Source of the DNA: Streptomyces sp. RKAG290
GTDB taxonomy: Bacteria; Actinomycetota; Actinomycetes; Streptomycetales; Streptomycetaceae
Assembly (NCBI RefSeq): GCF_023701695.1
Contig: NZ_JAJOZC010000001.1
Location: 186,001 to 250,000 of the forward strand
Direction of reading: 5' to 3'
Length of the DNA stretch: 64,000 nucleotides
Shown here piece by piece: positions 49,961-58,707 of this stretch. Both the position numbers and the translations under genes were made by a program. The notes under the pieces are model-generated. The model worked only from the letters and a program-made list of their open reading frames with translations. It was not told the DNA's origin and did no database searches. Within the stretch, counting starts at the first letter, position 1. Each line of letters opens with the position of its first letter.

Positions 49961-51448
49961 ATGGAGATCACCGAGCTGACCGCCGCCGAACGCCTGGTCC
50001 GGGCCGCCTTCCCGAGCGGCTCCCCCGTCGACTTCCGCACCGGGGACGAGGCGGCGGACGACCCGGAGGGCGGGGACGGCTGGGGTGCGGAACGCACGGT
50101 GCGCGGCGAGGTGCTGCGCGCGCTGCTGGTGGGCGGCCCGCAGGAGGACGGGGAGGTGGCCGGGCTACGGGTGACCGGCGCGCGCATCACCGGTTCCCTG
50201 AACCTGCGGTACGCGGACTCCCTCTGCCCGGTGGTGCTGATCGGCTGCCGGTTCGACCAGGAACCGACGCTGTACGGGGCGCAGCTGCGCCAGCTCAACC
50301 TCAGCGACTCGGTGCTGCCCGGCCTCAGGGCGGCCACAGCCCGGATCGACGGGGTGCTCCGGCTCACCGGCTGCCGGATCCCGGGTCCGGTCCGGCTGGG
50401 CGGCGCCAAGATCGGCCATGCGCTGTTCGGCGACCGGGCGAGGATCGGGGTGAACGCCGACGGCTCGACCGCGCCGAACGAGGAACCCGTACTCCAGTTG
50501 AACCACTCGGTCATCGAGGATGATCTGTGGCTGCCGGAACTCGTAGTGCACGGTGAGTTCGGACTCAGCGGTGCCTCCGTCGCCGGTCAGGTCAGGCTCG
50601 ACGACGCCCGGCTGCTGAATCCCGGGGCCACGGCCCTGAAGGCGGAGACCCTGACCGTGGGAACGGACCTGCACGGCATGAGGATGCAGGTCCACGGTCG
50701 GATGAACGTGCGCGGTATCCGCATACCGGGGCAGTTCAATCTCGCCAAGGCCGGCCTCTTCAATCCCGGCGGGGTAGCCCTGCGGGCGAGCAGTTGCACG
50801 GTAGGTGAATTCTGGCTGCGGGAGGCGCCTCCGATGGTGGGCGCCGTGAATCTGCGTCGCGCCCAGATCGACGTCATCCACGCGCACCCGGCAGTCTGGC
50901 CCCGCGACGTACAGCTCGACGGGCTGACGTACACGGCACTGCTGCCGCACCTGCCGGCCCGGCAGCGGCTGCCCTTGCTGGAGAGGGAGACGGACGGGTA
51001 CGTCCCGCACGCGTACGAGCAGTTGACGGCGGCGTACCGGCGGATCGGCGACGACGACGCGGCTCGCACCGTGCTCCTCGCCAAGCAGCGCCGTCACCGC
51101 GTCACCCTGTCCGGATACGCCCGTGCCTGGGGTCACCTCCAGGACGTGACCGTGGGATACGGCTTCCGGCCGGTGCGGGCCGCGGCCTGGCTCCTCTCGC
51201 TGCTGCTGCTCGGCACACTGACGTACGCGCTGCACCAGCCCGCCCCCCTCAAGGCGGGCGAGGCGCCGCCGTTCAACGCGCCCTTCTACACCCTGGACCT
51301 GCTGCTGCCCCTCGTCGACTTCGGGCAGGAGAAGGCGTTCGATCCACAGGGTCCGTACCAGTGGCTGTCATACCTGCTGATCGTGACGGGGTGGCTGCTC
51401 GCCACGACGATCGCCGCGGGCATCACCCGCTCGGTCAGCCGTCAGTGA
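49961..51448 (+). CDS. Membrane-associated repeat (pentapeptide-like solenoid) protein
   Basis: 495 residues. Residues about 65-310 are a right-handed beta-solenoid made of A/D-x-L-x-L/F repeats (GLRVTGARITGSLNLRYADS, GARIDGVLRLTGCRIPGPVR type, LTVGTDLHGMRMQVHGRMNV). A helical part follows (YVPHAYEQLTAAYRRIGDDD) and two membrane helices near 410-430 and 465-490 at the C-terminus. Streptomyces homologues are labelled 'membrane-associated oxidoreductase' with no cofactor motif, which I do not see either. ATG 49961 (MEITELTAAERLV) is preferred; GTG 49946 is possible. Function unknown; a cytosolic scaffold held at the membrane is plausible. Confidence 0.82.
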   Translation: MEITELTAAERLVRAAFPSGSPVDFRTGDEAADDPEGGDGWGAERTVRGEVLRALLVGGPQEDGEVAGLRVTGARITGSLNLRYADSLCPVVLIGCRFDQEPTLYGAQLRQLNLSDSVLPGLRAATARIDGVLRLTGCRIPGPVRLGGAKIGHALFGDRARIGVNADGSTAPNEEPVLQLNHSVIEDDLWLPELVVHGEFGLSGASVAGQVRLDDARLLNPGATALKAETLTVGTDLHGMRMQVHGRMNVRGIRIPGQFNLAKAGLFNPGGVALRASSCTVGEFWLREAPPMVGAVNLRRAQIDVIHAHPAVWPRDVQLDGLTYTALLPHLPARQRLPLLERETDGYVPHAYEQLTAAYRRIGDDDAARTVLLAKQRRHRVTLSGYARAWGHLQDVTVGYGFRPVRAAAWLLSLLLLGTLTYALHQPAPLKAGEAPPFNAPFYTLDLLLPLVDFGQEKAFDPQGPYQWLSYLLIVTGWLLATTIAAGITRSVSRQ

Positions 51449-51464
51449 GGACGCGAGCCGCCGC

Positions 51465-52274
51465 TCAGGCCTTGCGGGCCACGCCCGCGTACCCCGGGAT
51501 CGGTTCGTCGCCCGGGACGTCGATGACCTCGCCGAGCTCCGGGTGCCAGTCGGCGGAGAGCGAGACGCCGGGGTCCACGAGGTCCAGGCCGTGGAAGAAG
51601 GCGGTGAGTTCGGCGCGGCTGCGGGGGCGCAGGGTCATGCCGCGGGCCCGGTACATGGCAGCCGCCTCGGCCGCGCCCTCCGGGTCGAAGTCACCGGTGG
51701 TCTGGGAGAGCACCAGGTAGCTGCCCGGCGCGAGCTGGTCGACCAGGCGGTCCACCAGTTCGGCGGCGCCGTCCTCGTCGTCCAGGAAGTGCAGCAGCGC
51801 CAGCAGGCTCAGGGCGATGGGTCTGCCGAAGTCGAGGACCTCGCCGGCCGCTGCCAGGATCGCCTCGGGCCTGCGGGCGTCGGCCTGGATGTACTCGGTG
51901 GCGCCTTCGGGGGTGGAGCGCAGCAGGGCTGCCGCGTGGGCGAGGACGATCGGGTCGTTGTCGCAGTAGACGACGCGCGCGCCCGGCACGGTCTGCTGGG
52001 CGATCTGGTGGAGGTTGGGCTCGGTCGGTATGCCGGTGCCGATGTCCAGGAACTGCCGGATGCCGTTCTCCGCGAGCCAGCGGGTGGCGCGGTGCATGAA
52101 CGCCCGGTTGACCCGGGCCATATCCCGGCCCCGGGAGTCCAGGGCCAGCAGCTGCCGGGCCATCTGCTCGTCGACCGGGTAGTTGTCCTTGCCGCCCAGG
52201 AACCAGTCGTACATCCGCGCGGGATGCGGCTTGCTGGTGTCGATCTCGACGGCGGGGGGCTCGTGCCCGGTCAT
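51465..52274 (-). CDS. SAM-dependent methyltransferase (DUF574/Methyltransf_19 family)
   Basis: 269 residues. The family opening is present: DTSKPHPARMYDWFLGGKDN and YPVDEQMARQLLALDSRGRD, then motif I QFLDIGTGIPTEPNLHQIAQ, motif II VVYCDNDPIVLAHAAALL, and SLLALLHFLDDEDGAAELVD. Streptomyces genomes carry many copies, often beside XRE/DUF397 regulators exactly as here; the substrates are unknown. ATG 52274, 84 nt after the DUF397 gene on the same strand. Confidence 0.92.
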   Translation of the reverse strand: MTGHEPPAVEIDTSKPHPARMYDWFLGGKDNYPVDEQMARQLLALDSRGRDMARVNRAFMHRATRWLAENGIRQFLDIGTGIPTEPNLHQIAQQTVPGARVVYCDNDPIVLAHAAALLRSTPEGATEYIQADARRPEAILAAAGEVLDFGRPIALSLLALLHFLDDEDGAAELVDRLVDQLAPGSYLVLSQTTGDFDPEGAAEAAAMYRARGMTLRPRSRAELTAFFHGLDLVDPGVSLSADWHPELGEVIDVPGDEPIPGYAGVARKA

Positions 52275-52358
52275 GGCGCGCTCCTTGGGTCCGTGGGTCG
52301 GCGAACAGGGAAGAACGAAGAGGGTGCGCGACGAGCGGGTCCACCGGCGTGCTGCGGG

Positions 52359-52595
52359 TCAGGTCAGCAGGAAGTCCGCCTGGCCGGCCTTGGCGCCCTG
52401 GATGAAAGCGGCGATCTCGCGGTGGGTGTAGATCAGGGCCGGACCGTCGGGGTCGGCGGACTGGCGCATGGCGATTCTTCCGTCGGACAGCTTCATGGCC
52501 TCTACGCAGTTGCCGCCGTTGCCGCCGCTCCACGGCTTGTACCAGCCCTCGGAGCCGAGTTCGGCGGCCGGCATGCCGTTGTATATCGGTGTCAT
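52359..52595 (-). CDS. DUF397 protein
   Basis: 78 residues with the DUF397 core: GWYKPWSGGNGGNCVEAMKL, IAMRQSADPDGPALIYTHRE and IAAFIQGAKAGQADFL. ATG 52595 overlaps the TGA of the XRE gene as TGATG, and AAGGAG at 5 nt decides for it over the GTG at 52598. DUF397 proteins are the partners of WhiJ/AbaA-type XRE regulators and are thought to modulate their DNA binding by direct contact. Translationally coupled to its regulator here. Confidence 0.93.
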   Translation of the reverse strand: MTPIYNGMPAAELGSEGWYKPWSGGNGGNCVEAMKLSDGRIAMRQSADPDGPALIYTHREIAAFIQGAKAGQADFLLT

Positions 52596-53454
52596 CACAG
52601 CTCCTTGCGGAAGTCCCGGAGGATTTCCTTCGTGCGTTGTGCAGTCGCGGCCTGGGCCGCCATGCGGTCCATGACCTCGAGGTAGGACGCCACCTCGGGC
52701 GCGCGTCGAAGTAGACGGCCCCGGTCAGGTACTCGCTGTAGACCATGTCGGGGAGCTCGGGGACCGCGAACCGGAAAAGCACGAAGGGCCCGTAGGTGCC
52801 GGGGTGATGGCCGGTGGAGAACTCAGCGATCTGCAGGGTCACGTTGGGCATCGCGGTCGCCTCCAGCAGCCGGTCGGCCTGGGCGCGCATGGTGTCCGGG
52901 CTGCCCACCGGGCGGCGCAGCACCGTCTCGTCCATCACCACCCAGAGCCGTGGGGCGTCCGGCCGGGTGAGGAGGGACTGGCGCTCCATCCGCAGCGCCA
53001 CATGGCGCTCGATGTCCTCGGGCCTGGTCTGGCCGACGGCTCCGGTGCGCATCACCGACCGTGCGTAGTCCTCGGTCTGCAGCAGCCCGGGCACGAAGTG
53101 CGGCTCGTACATGCGCAGCAGGCTCGCGGCGCCTTCCAGGCTGACGTACATGCTGAACCAGTCGGGCAGCACGTCGTGGAAACGCTGCCACCAGCCCGGC
53201 TTGTTGGCCTCCTCGGCGAGGTCGGCGAAGGCGTCGGCCTCCTCCTCGGCGATTCCGTAGGCCTTCAGGAGCAGTTGCACATAGGGGATCTTGAGAGAGA
53301 CCTCGGCCGTCTCCATCCTGCGGATCGTCGCGGGTGCGACGCGCAGCACCTTGGCAGCCTGGTCCCGGCTCAGGCCGACACGCTCCCGCAGATCCTGCAG
53401 GCGCTTGCCGAGAACGACCTGACCCACGGTCGGGGCGGACCGCGGTTCACTCAC
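52595..53454 (-). pseudogene. WhiJ-like XRE regulator with DUF5753 domain, one -1 frameshift
   Basis: N-terminal XRE helix-turn-helix (LRERVGLSRDQAAKVLRVAP, ATIRRMETAEVSLKIPYV), then DUF5753 from about 100 (EPHFVPGLLQTEDYARSVMR, WVVMDETVLRRPVGSPDTMR, TYGPFVLFRFAVPELPDMVY). After LTGAVYFDAR the frame is lost near 52697-52705 (CGGGCGCGCG); one base off it runs PEVASYLEVMDRMAAQAA and ends EILRDFRKEL with the stop at 52595, overlapping the DUF397 start. Restored length about 286. GTG 53454 is chosen since GGGGAGG precedes it; the ATG at 53469 has no ribosome site. The intact downstream coupling suggests a sequencing deletion. Confidence 0.85.
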
Positions 53455-53659
53455 TTCAGACCTCCCCATGCACTGTTTGCGAGCAGTGTGCCATGCGGGT
53501 GCCCTCAAGGACACAGTCACTCTGGAAATTTCAGAGTGCCCCTTGCCAAGTGTTCACGACAGGGGGAGAGTTGGTGAGTGAACCAGTTCACTAGTCATGC
53601 CCGCTCTCTTCGATGAAGATCGCGAAGCGTGACGCAGCCCCCACTGTGAGGATTCGGTC

Positions 53660-54118
53660 GTGGCACCTGGCAGTGCGCTCATCCCCCGGCTCATGGACCT
53701 CAGCCCCGGGACGGAAGCGCTCCGGTACTGCTTCGCGCTGCCCGCGCACCCGGAGTCGGTGGCCGGTGCCCGGCGGCTGACGCGGGCCCGGCTGGACGAG
53801 TGGCGGGTGGACGACGACGCACACGAGGCGGCGGTCCTCATCGTGTCCGAACTGGTCACCAACGCGGTGGTGCACACCGCCAGCTCTCGCGTCGTGTGCG
53901 AGCTGCGCTGCCTGGATCACCGGCTGCGCATAGCCGTTCAGGACCAAGGACACCAGCCCGGCGGACCGCGGCTGTGCCGCACCGCCGACGACGAGCACGG
54001 ACGCGGCCTGCTGCTCGTCGACGCGATGTGCAGCGCCTGGGGGTCCCGCGACGCCGGGGACGGCTCGGGCCGCATCGTCTGGGCAGAACTGCCGCACGGC
54101 TCGGAGCGCTCATGCTGA
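53660..54118 (+). CDS. HATPase anti-sigma-like ATP-binding protein
   Basis: 152 residues with a GHKL (RsbW/SpoIIAB-like) ATP-binding fold: N-box AAVLIVSELVTNAVVHTASS, G1 AVQDQGHQPGG, G2 HGRGLLLVDAMCSAWG. GTG 53660. Such small kinases accompany XRE/DUF397 pairs in WhiJ/AbaA loci; here it is divergent from the XRE gene across about 205 bp. It may act as an anti-sigma factor or simply as a regulator-associated ATPase; kinase targets unknown. Its stop overlaps the next gene by 7 nt. Confidence 0.9.
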   Translation: MAPGSALIPRLMDLSPGTEALRYCFALPAHPESVAGARRLTRARLDEWRVDDDAHEAAVLIVSELVTNAVVHTASSRVVCELRCLDHRLRIAVQDQGHQPGGPRLCRTADDEHGRGLLLVDAMCSAWGSRDAGDGSGRIVWAELPHGSERSC

Positions 54119-54552
54119 AGAACGCCATGTCCCATTTCCTCGGAGCCCGCCGCTCCCGTGAGCCGGAGTACGCCGGTGCCGGCGGCCGGGTGCAACTGGC
54201 GCTCCCGTCAGCCCTCTCCGCCAGCCTCGGCTGCGACGCGGTGGGGGTGCCCGCACGCTACGGCTTCCGGCTGATGTCTCATCTGCCGCGCACCGGCTGC
54301 GTCTTCGCGGACGGCGACCGCTGGTGGTGGATCGTCCCGGCGGGCTCCGACCTCGATCTGGACTGGCCCGCACAGGCCGCGTACGTGCGAGGGGCCTACG
54401 TCCCCGCGGTGCGGCCCCGGCTGATCCACGAGCCCGACAGCCGTACGCCGTACACCCCGCCCATCCCGCTGTTCCTGATGGTCTGCCAGGTGACCGGGGT
54501 GACGCCTTCCTGGGCTGCCGCGGGCGGGCAGCGGGCCGTCTCCGCTCCTTGA
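54112..54552 (+). CDS. Hypothetical protein coupled to the anti-sigma-like ATPase
   Basis: 146 residues, ATG 54112, overlapping the ATPase gene by 7 nt so probably translated with it. The sequence includes ALSASLGCDAVGVPARYGFR, TGCVFADGDRWWWIVPAGSD and a Pro-rich stretch (EPDSRTPYTPPIPLF). No signal peptide or transmembrane helix; Trp-rich core WWWIVP. No family recognised beyond frequent co-occurrence with such ATPases in Streptomyces. Function not assignable. Confidence 0.8.
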   Translation: MLKNAMSHFLGARRSREPEYAGAGGRVQLALPSALSASLGCDAVGVPARYGFRLMSHLPRTGCVFADGDRWWWIVPAGSDLDLDWPAQAAYVRGAYVPAVRPRLIHEPDSRTPYTPPIPLFLMVCQVTGVTPSWAAAGGQRAVSAP

Positions 54553-54621
54553 CATCCCGACCGGACGGAATGGCCGGCCGGCCGGCGGGGGCCGTGCCCG
54601 CCCACCGGCGTGCGGCGCGCG

Positions 54622-55962
54622 TCAGCTCAGGTAGGCGAGCCCCGGATGGACCTTCGTGTAGCCGTCGACCAGCCGGTGGGCGACCGACACCGAGTCGACC
54701 AGGGGGTGCAGGGCGAAGGCCCGGACCGCGTCGGCGCGTGAGCCGCTCGCCGCGGCGTCGAGCACCGCGCGTTCGACGGCCTTCACCGAGGTGACCAGGC
54801 CGACGGCGTGGTACGGAAGCGGATCCACCGCGACGGGATGGGCGCCGTTCGCGTCGACGAGACACGGCACCTCGATGACGGCATCCGCGTCCAGCACCGA
54901 AAGGGTGGTGCGGTTGCGGACGTTGAGGATCAGGGAAGTGCGCTCGTTACGGGCGACGGCCCGCATGAGGGCCAGCGCGACCTGCTCGTAGCCCCCGGAG
55001 TCCAGATCGCTCTCGTCGCGCTCTCCGGCCCCTGCGACGTCCCGGTTCTCCGACATGTACGTCGCCTCGCGCTCGGCACGGGTGCGGTCCCAGGTGGCCA
55101 GCGCGGCTGTGGCCGGGTCCTTCATCCGGCCGTAGAACCCCTCCTGCTGTTCGCGGAGGAAGGCGCCCCGGGTCTGCTCGGCGTCCTGGTAGGCGCGGAC
55201 GGCCTCGCGGTTGAAGTAGTAGTAGTGCAGGTATTCGTTGGGGATCGCGCCCAGGGAGCGCAGCCAGTCGGTGCCGAAGAGCCTGCCCTCCTCGAACGAG
55301 CCGAGCAGCTCCGGATCGGCGAGCAGGCGCGGCAGTTCGTCCCGGCCCTCGACGTACAGCCCGCGCACCCAGCCGAGGTGGTTGAGGCCGACGTAGTCGA
55401 CCCGGGCCCGGTCGGGGTCCGCGCCGAGCACCCGGGCGATGCGGCGGCCGAGGCCGACCGGCGAGTCGCAGATGCCGATGACACGGTCGCCGAGGTGCCG
55501 GGACATGGCCTCGGTGACCAGGCCCGCGGGGTTGGTGAAGTTGATGACCCAGGCGTGCGGCGCGAGCCGGGCGATGCGCCGGGCCAGCTCGACGGCGACC
55601 GGCACGGTGCGCAGCCCGTAGGCGATTCCGCCCGCGCCGACCGTCTCCTGGCCCAGCACGCCTTCGTCGAGGGCTACCCTCTCGTCGGCGGCCCGGCCCG
55701 CGAGCCCGCCGACCCGGATCGCCGAGAAGACGAAGTCGGCGCCACGCAACGCCTCGTCGAGCTCGGTGGTGGCGAGGACGGCGGGGGCGTCCGGGACGCC
55801 TGCCGCCTGCTCGGTCAGCACCCGGGCGACGGCGGTGAGCCGGTCGGCGTCAGTGTCGTAGAGGGTCACGGCGGTGACCCGGCCCTCGGCGTGATCGGCG
55901 AGCAGCGCCCCGTAGACCAGTGGAACCCGGAACCCGCCGCCACCCAGAATTGTCAGCTTCAC
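54622..55962 (-). CDS. GH4 family glycosidase (6-phospho-beta-glucosidase type)
   Basis: 446 residues. NAD-binding glycine-rich loop LTILGGGGFRVPLVYGALL at the N-terminus, GADFVFSAIRVGGLAGRAAD, GQETVGAGGIAYGLRTVPVA, INFTNPAGLVTEAMSRHL and the metal/catalytic signature ICDSPVGLGRR plus LNHLGWVRG (metal-binding His). GH4 enzymes use NAD+ and Mn2+ to cleave glycosides by a redox-elimination route, usually on phosphorylated disaccharides. No PTS or ABC transporter gene is beside it, so the phospho-specificity is family-based only. ATG 55962; lies just downstream of the conservon on the same strand with a 132-nt gap. Confidence 0.92.
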   Translation of the reverse strand: MKLTILGGGGFRVPLVYGALLADHAEGRVTAVTLYDTDADRLTAVARVLTEQAAGVPDAPAVLATTELDEALRGADFVFSAIRVGGLAGRAADERVALDEGVLGQETVGAGGIAYGLRTVPVAVELARRIARLAPHAWVINFTNPAGLVTEAMSRHLGDRVIGICDSPVGLGRRIARVLGADPDRARVDYVGLNHLGWVRGLYVEGRDELPRLLADPELLGSFEEGRLFGTDWLRSLGAIPNEYLHYYYFNREAVRAYQDAEQTRGAFLREQQEGFYGRMKDPATAALATWDRTRAEREATYMSENRDVAGAGERDESDLDSGGYEQVALALMRAVARNERTSLILNVRNRTTLSVLDADAVIEVPCLVDANGAHPVAVDPLPYHAVGLVTSVKAVERAVLDAAASGSRADAVRAFALHPLVDSVSVAHRLVDGYTKVHPGLAYLS

Positions 55963-56094
55963 GCTTCCGCATGGTACGTGGGGCGGGGCGAGGGGGCCCG
56001 CGCGACCGGCCGGTGCCCCGGGGCAGCGGGCGGCCCGGGGGCAGCGGGCCTGCTGGTCCGGCGCCCCCGGGCCGTCGTCGTCATCCGCTGCCGG

Positions 56095-57663
56095 TCAGTA
56101 GCCGTTCCACCAGCGGGTCACCGCGCGCCACATCCGGGCCGGAACCGCGGGCCTGCGCTGCTGCGGGATCAGGCCCTGCGCTGTCGGAGGGGCGGACGTG
56201 TCCGCCGTCGCCCCGGCCGGTGCCGGAGCCGGGCCCGGCTCCGCCGCGGCGGGTGCGGGTGGCGACGGGACGGGGGCGCGGACCGGGGTCGGCGCGGTGT
56301 GGCGTACCGCCGACTGCACCTCCCAGTCCTGGCGCGCCGGGTTCGGCTTGCCCATGGAGGGGGGTGCGCTGTCGTCCTGCGGGGGGCGCGACATGAAATC
56401 GGCGGGCAGGTCCACCAGATGGCGGCCCATGATGTTGCCGATCCACTGCAGCTCGCTCTCCTTGACCGCGAGTTCGAGGTCGGGGAGCCGCATCAGCAGG
56501 GCGTCGACACCGACGTCCGCGATGGCGCGCCCGATGTCCTGCCCCGGGCATTCGTGCGGGCCCCCGCTGAACGCGAGGTGGGCGCGGTTGCCGTCCATGT
56601 TGGCGTTGATGTCGGGACGTACCAGCGGGTCGGTGTTGGCCGGTGCGATGCCGACGATCAACGCGTCACCGGCCTTGATCCGCTGGCCGCCCAGCTCCGT
56701 GTCACCGACCGCCCAGCGACCGAACACCGCGGTGAACGGCGGCTCGTCCCACAGGGTCTGCTCGACCGCTTCGGGGACGGTCATGTGTCCGCCGCTGAGC
56801 CTGGCCCGGAAGCGGGGATCGGTGAGCACCATGCGGAGCACGTTGGCGATCAGGTTGGCGGTCGACTCGTAGGAGGCGATCAGGATCAGCCGCAGGTGCT
56901 CGGCGACCTCCTGGTCGTTCATCGCCGCGGGGTGCTCGACGAGCCAGGTGGCGAAGTCGTCCGCGGGTTCCCGGCGGCGCCGCTCCACCAGGCGGTTCAG
57001 GGCGGCGAGCACATAGGCGTTGCTCTGCACCGCGGTCGCGGTCCCGCGGGTCATGTCACGGGCGGCCTGCACCATGCGGTCGTTGTACTCCTCGGGCATG
57101 CCGAGGATCGCGCACATCACCATCATGGGCAGCCGCTCGGCGAAGGCGCTGACCAGGTCGACGCGCCCCTCCCGGCAGAAGTCGTTGACGAGCCGGTTGC
57201 TGTAGCGGTTGACGTGGCGGCGCACGCCGCGGGTGTCGATGCGCTCCATGGAGTCGGTGACGGCGCCGCGCTGACGCTCGTGGGTCGCACCGTCGGCGAA
57301 GGCGCAGATCGGCTGCCAGGTGAAGATCGGGGCCAGCGGGTGGTCCGGCGCGACGCTGCCGTCCTGCAGGGCGCGCCAGCGGCGCGAGTCGCGGGAGAAC
57401 TGCGAGGGCGTACGGGTCACGTGCAGGTTCTCGCTGTGCCCGAGGACCAGCCAGGCCGGCACGTCGCCGTGCAGCAGGACGGGCGCCACCGTGCCGTGCT
57501 CGGCGCGCAGCTTCGCGTACAGGCCGTGCGGGTCCTGTTCGGCCTCGGGTCCGTAGAACCTTCGCAGACCGCCGGGGCCGATGCCGAGGCCGTGGGCCGG
57601 GCACTCGGGGGGCGGAAGGGGTCCGGTGGCCGCGCCGGGTTCGTAGTGGAATGGGGATGTCAC
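56095..57663 (-). CDS. cvnE: Conservon cytochrome P450, CYP157-like (CvnE)
   Basis: 522 residues, GTG 57663 with GGAG upstream. Heme loop FSGGPHECPGQDIG (Cys372) is intact, but the K-helix reads E301QTLW305, so the otherwise invariant Arg of E-x-x-R is missing, a known peculiarity of the CYP157 family of conservon P450s. The I-helix is also atypical (LIASYESTANL). From about 430 the protein carries a 90-residue Pro/Ala-rich tail ending with a Trp/Arg-rich ARMWRAVTRWWNGY, perhaps a membrane or partner contact. Follows cvnD by 77 nt. Probably not a conventional monooxygenase; role may be structural or sensing. Confidence 0.9.
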   Translation of the reverse strand: MTSPFHYEPGAATGPLPPPECPAHGLGIGPGGLRRFYGPEAEQDPHGLYAKLRAEHGTVAPVLLHGDVPAWLVLGHSENLHVTRTPSQFSRDSRRWRALQDGSVAPDHPLAPIFTWQPICAFADGATHERQRGAVTDSMERIDTRGVRRHVNRYSNRLVNDFCREGRVDLVSAFAERLPMMVMCAILGMPEEYNDRMVQAARDMTRGTATAVQSNAYVLAALNRLVERRRREPADDFATWLVEHPAAMNDQEVAEHLRLILIASYESTANLIANVLRMVLTDPRFRARLSGGHMTVPEAVEQTLWDEPPFTAVFGRWAVGDTELGGQRIKAGDALIVGIAPANTDPLVRPDINANMDGNRAHLAFSGGPHECPGQDIGRAIADVGVDALLMRLPDLELAVKESELQWIGNIMGRHLVDLPADFMSRPPQDDSAPPSMGKPNPARQDWEVQSAVRHTAPTPVRAPVPSPPAPAAAEPGPAPAPAGATADTSAPPTAQGLIPQQRRPAVPARMWRAVTRWWNGY

Positions 57664-57740
57664 GATCGCTCCAGGGATCAGGCTGCCAAGGGCCGGACGG
57701 ATGGGGGCGCGCCGGGGCACGCGGAAGCTGCGGGGGGACA

Positions 57741-58355
57741 TCAGCCGAGCGGGACGGCCAGACTGTGCAGATAGCGCATCAGGGTCATCAGCACATCGCG
57801 GCTGGAGGCGCGCAGCCGGGCGTCGCAGTCGATCATCGGCACCTCTTCCGACAGGTCCAGGGCGCTGCGCAGAGCCTCTACCGGGTGATTCGGCGCGTCG
57901 GGGAAGGTGTTGACGGCGACGACGAACGGCACACCGCGCTCCTCCAGCCGTCCGATGACGTCGAAGCTGACCTCCAGCCGGCGGGTGTCGATGAGGACGA
58001 CGGCGCCGAGGGCGCCCTCGAAGAGGCCGTTCCACAGGAACCAGAAGCGTTCCTGTCCCGGGGTGCCGAACAGGTAGAGGATCAGCTCGTCGCTGATGCT
58101 GATCCGGCCGAAGTCCATGGCGACGGTGGTGGCGGTCTTGCTCTCCACCCCGAAGTTGTCGTCCACGCCGACGCCGGCCTGGGTCATGGTCTCTTCGGTG
58201 GTGAGCGGCCGGATCTCGCTGACGGAGCCGACCATGGTCGTCTTGCCGACCCCGAACCCGCCGACGATCACGACCTTCACCGCGGCGGTGGCCGTGGTGG
58301 GAAGGACGTCCTCGCTCCGGGGGCCCGTGATCGTGTCAGAGCTTCTGAAGTCCAT
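57741..58355 (-). CDS. cvnD: Conservon GTPase (CvnD)
   Basis: 204 residues, Ras-like GTPase of the conservon class. P-loop VIVGGFGVGKTTMVGSVSEI, switch II FGTPGQERFWFLWN (G3 as GTPGQ), G4 region FVVAVNTFPDAP where the usual N-K-x-D is degenerate (N-T-F-P-D), and C-terminal DARLRASSRDVLMTLMRYL. With CvnA, B and C it is thought to form a membrane-linked complex resembling a eukaryotic G-protein receptor. Overlaps cvnC by 20 nt. Confidence 0.93.
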   Translation of the reverse strand: MDFRSSDTITGPRSEDVLPTTATAAVKVVIVGGFGVGKTTMVGSVSEIRPLTTEETMTQAGVGVDDNFGVESKTATTVAMDFGRISISDELILYLFGTPGQERFWFLWNGLFEGALGAVVLIDTRRLEVSFDVIGRLEERGVPFVVAVNTFPDAPNHPVEALRSALDLSEEVPMIDCDARLRASSRDVLMTLMRYLHSLAVPLG

Positions 58356-58707
58356 GCATCACCGCTTCGAGGAGGGACCTGTCCGGGAGGGTTGCGCGGA
58401 CGATCGGTGCGCGCGATTCGATCAGGTGCGTCGAGAGGAGCTCGGTGAGGAGCGAGGTCACCACGCTGAAGGGCAGGCTGAGGTAGGCGGACAGCTCGGC
58501 GACGGATAAGGGTGCCTGACAGAGCCGCAGGATCACGGCCTGTTCCGGCTGGACCGTCGGGCTGGGCTCCGACTTCGAGACCACCATCGTGACCAGGTCG
58601 AGTGCCGCCCGCTCGCTGCCGTCGGGATCGCCGGTGATCACGTACAGCCTTTCCGGGTCGCTCAGCGCCGGATCGGCCTTCCGGCGTTCTCGTCGGGTCG
58701 AACTCAT
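58336..58707 (-). CDS. cvnC: Conservon DUF742 protein (CvnC)
   Basis: 123 residues of DUF742: RLYVITGDPDG, LDLVTMVVSKSEPSPTVQPE, QAVILRLCQAPLSVAELSAY and the closing RATLPDRSLLEAVMHGLQKL; the C-terminal half looks like a winged helix. The ATG at 58707 overlaps the cvnB stop (ATGA). Conservon partner of the GTPase; molecular action unknown. Confidence 0.93.
   Translation of the reverse strand: MSSTRRERRKADPALSDPERLYVITGDPDGSERAALDLVTMVVSKSEPSPTVQPEQAVILRLCQAPLSVAELSAYLSLPFSVVTSLLTELLSTHLIESRAPIVRATLPDRSLLEAVMHGLQKL

Noticed and set aside
54808..57774. 988-codon plus-strand open frame
   Set aside because: Antisense to the GH4 and CvnE genes, both of which have clear catalytic motifs; no motif or ribosome site supports the plus-strand frame.
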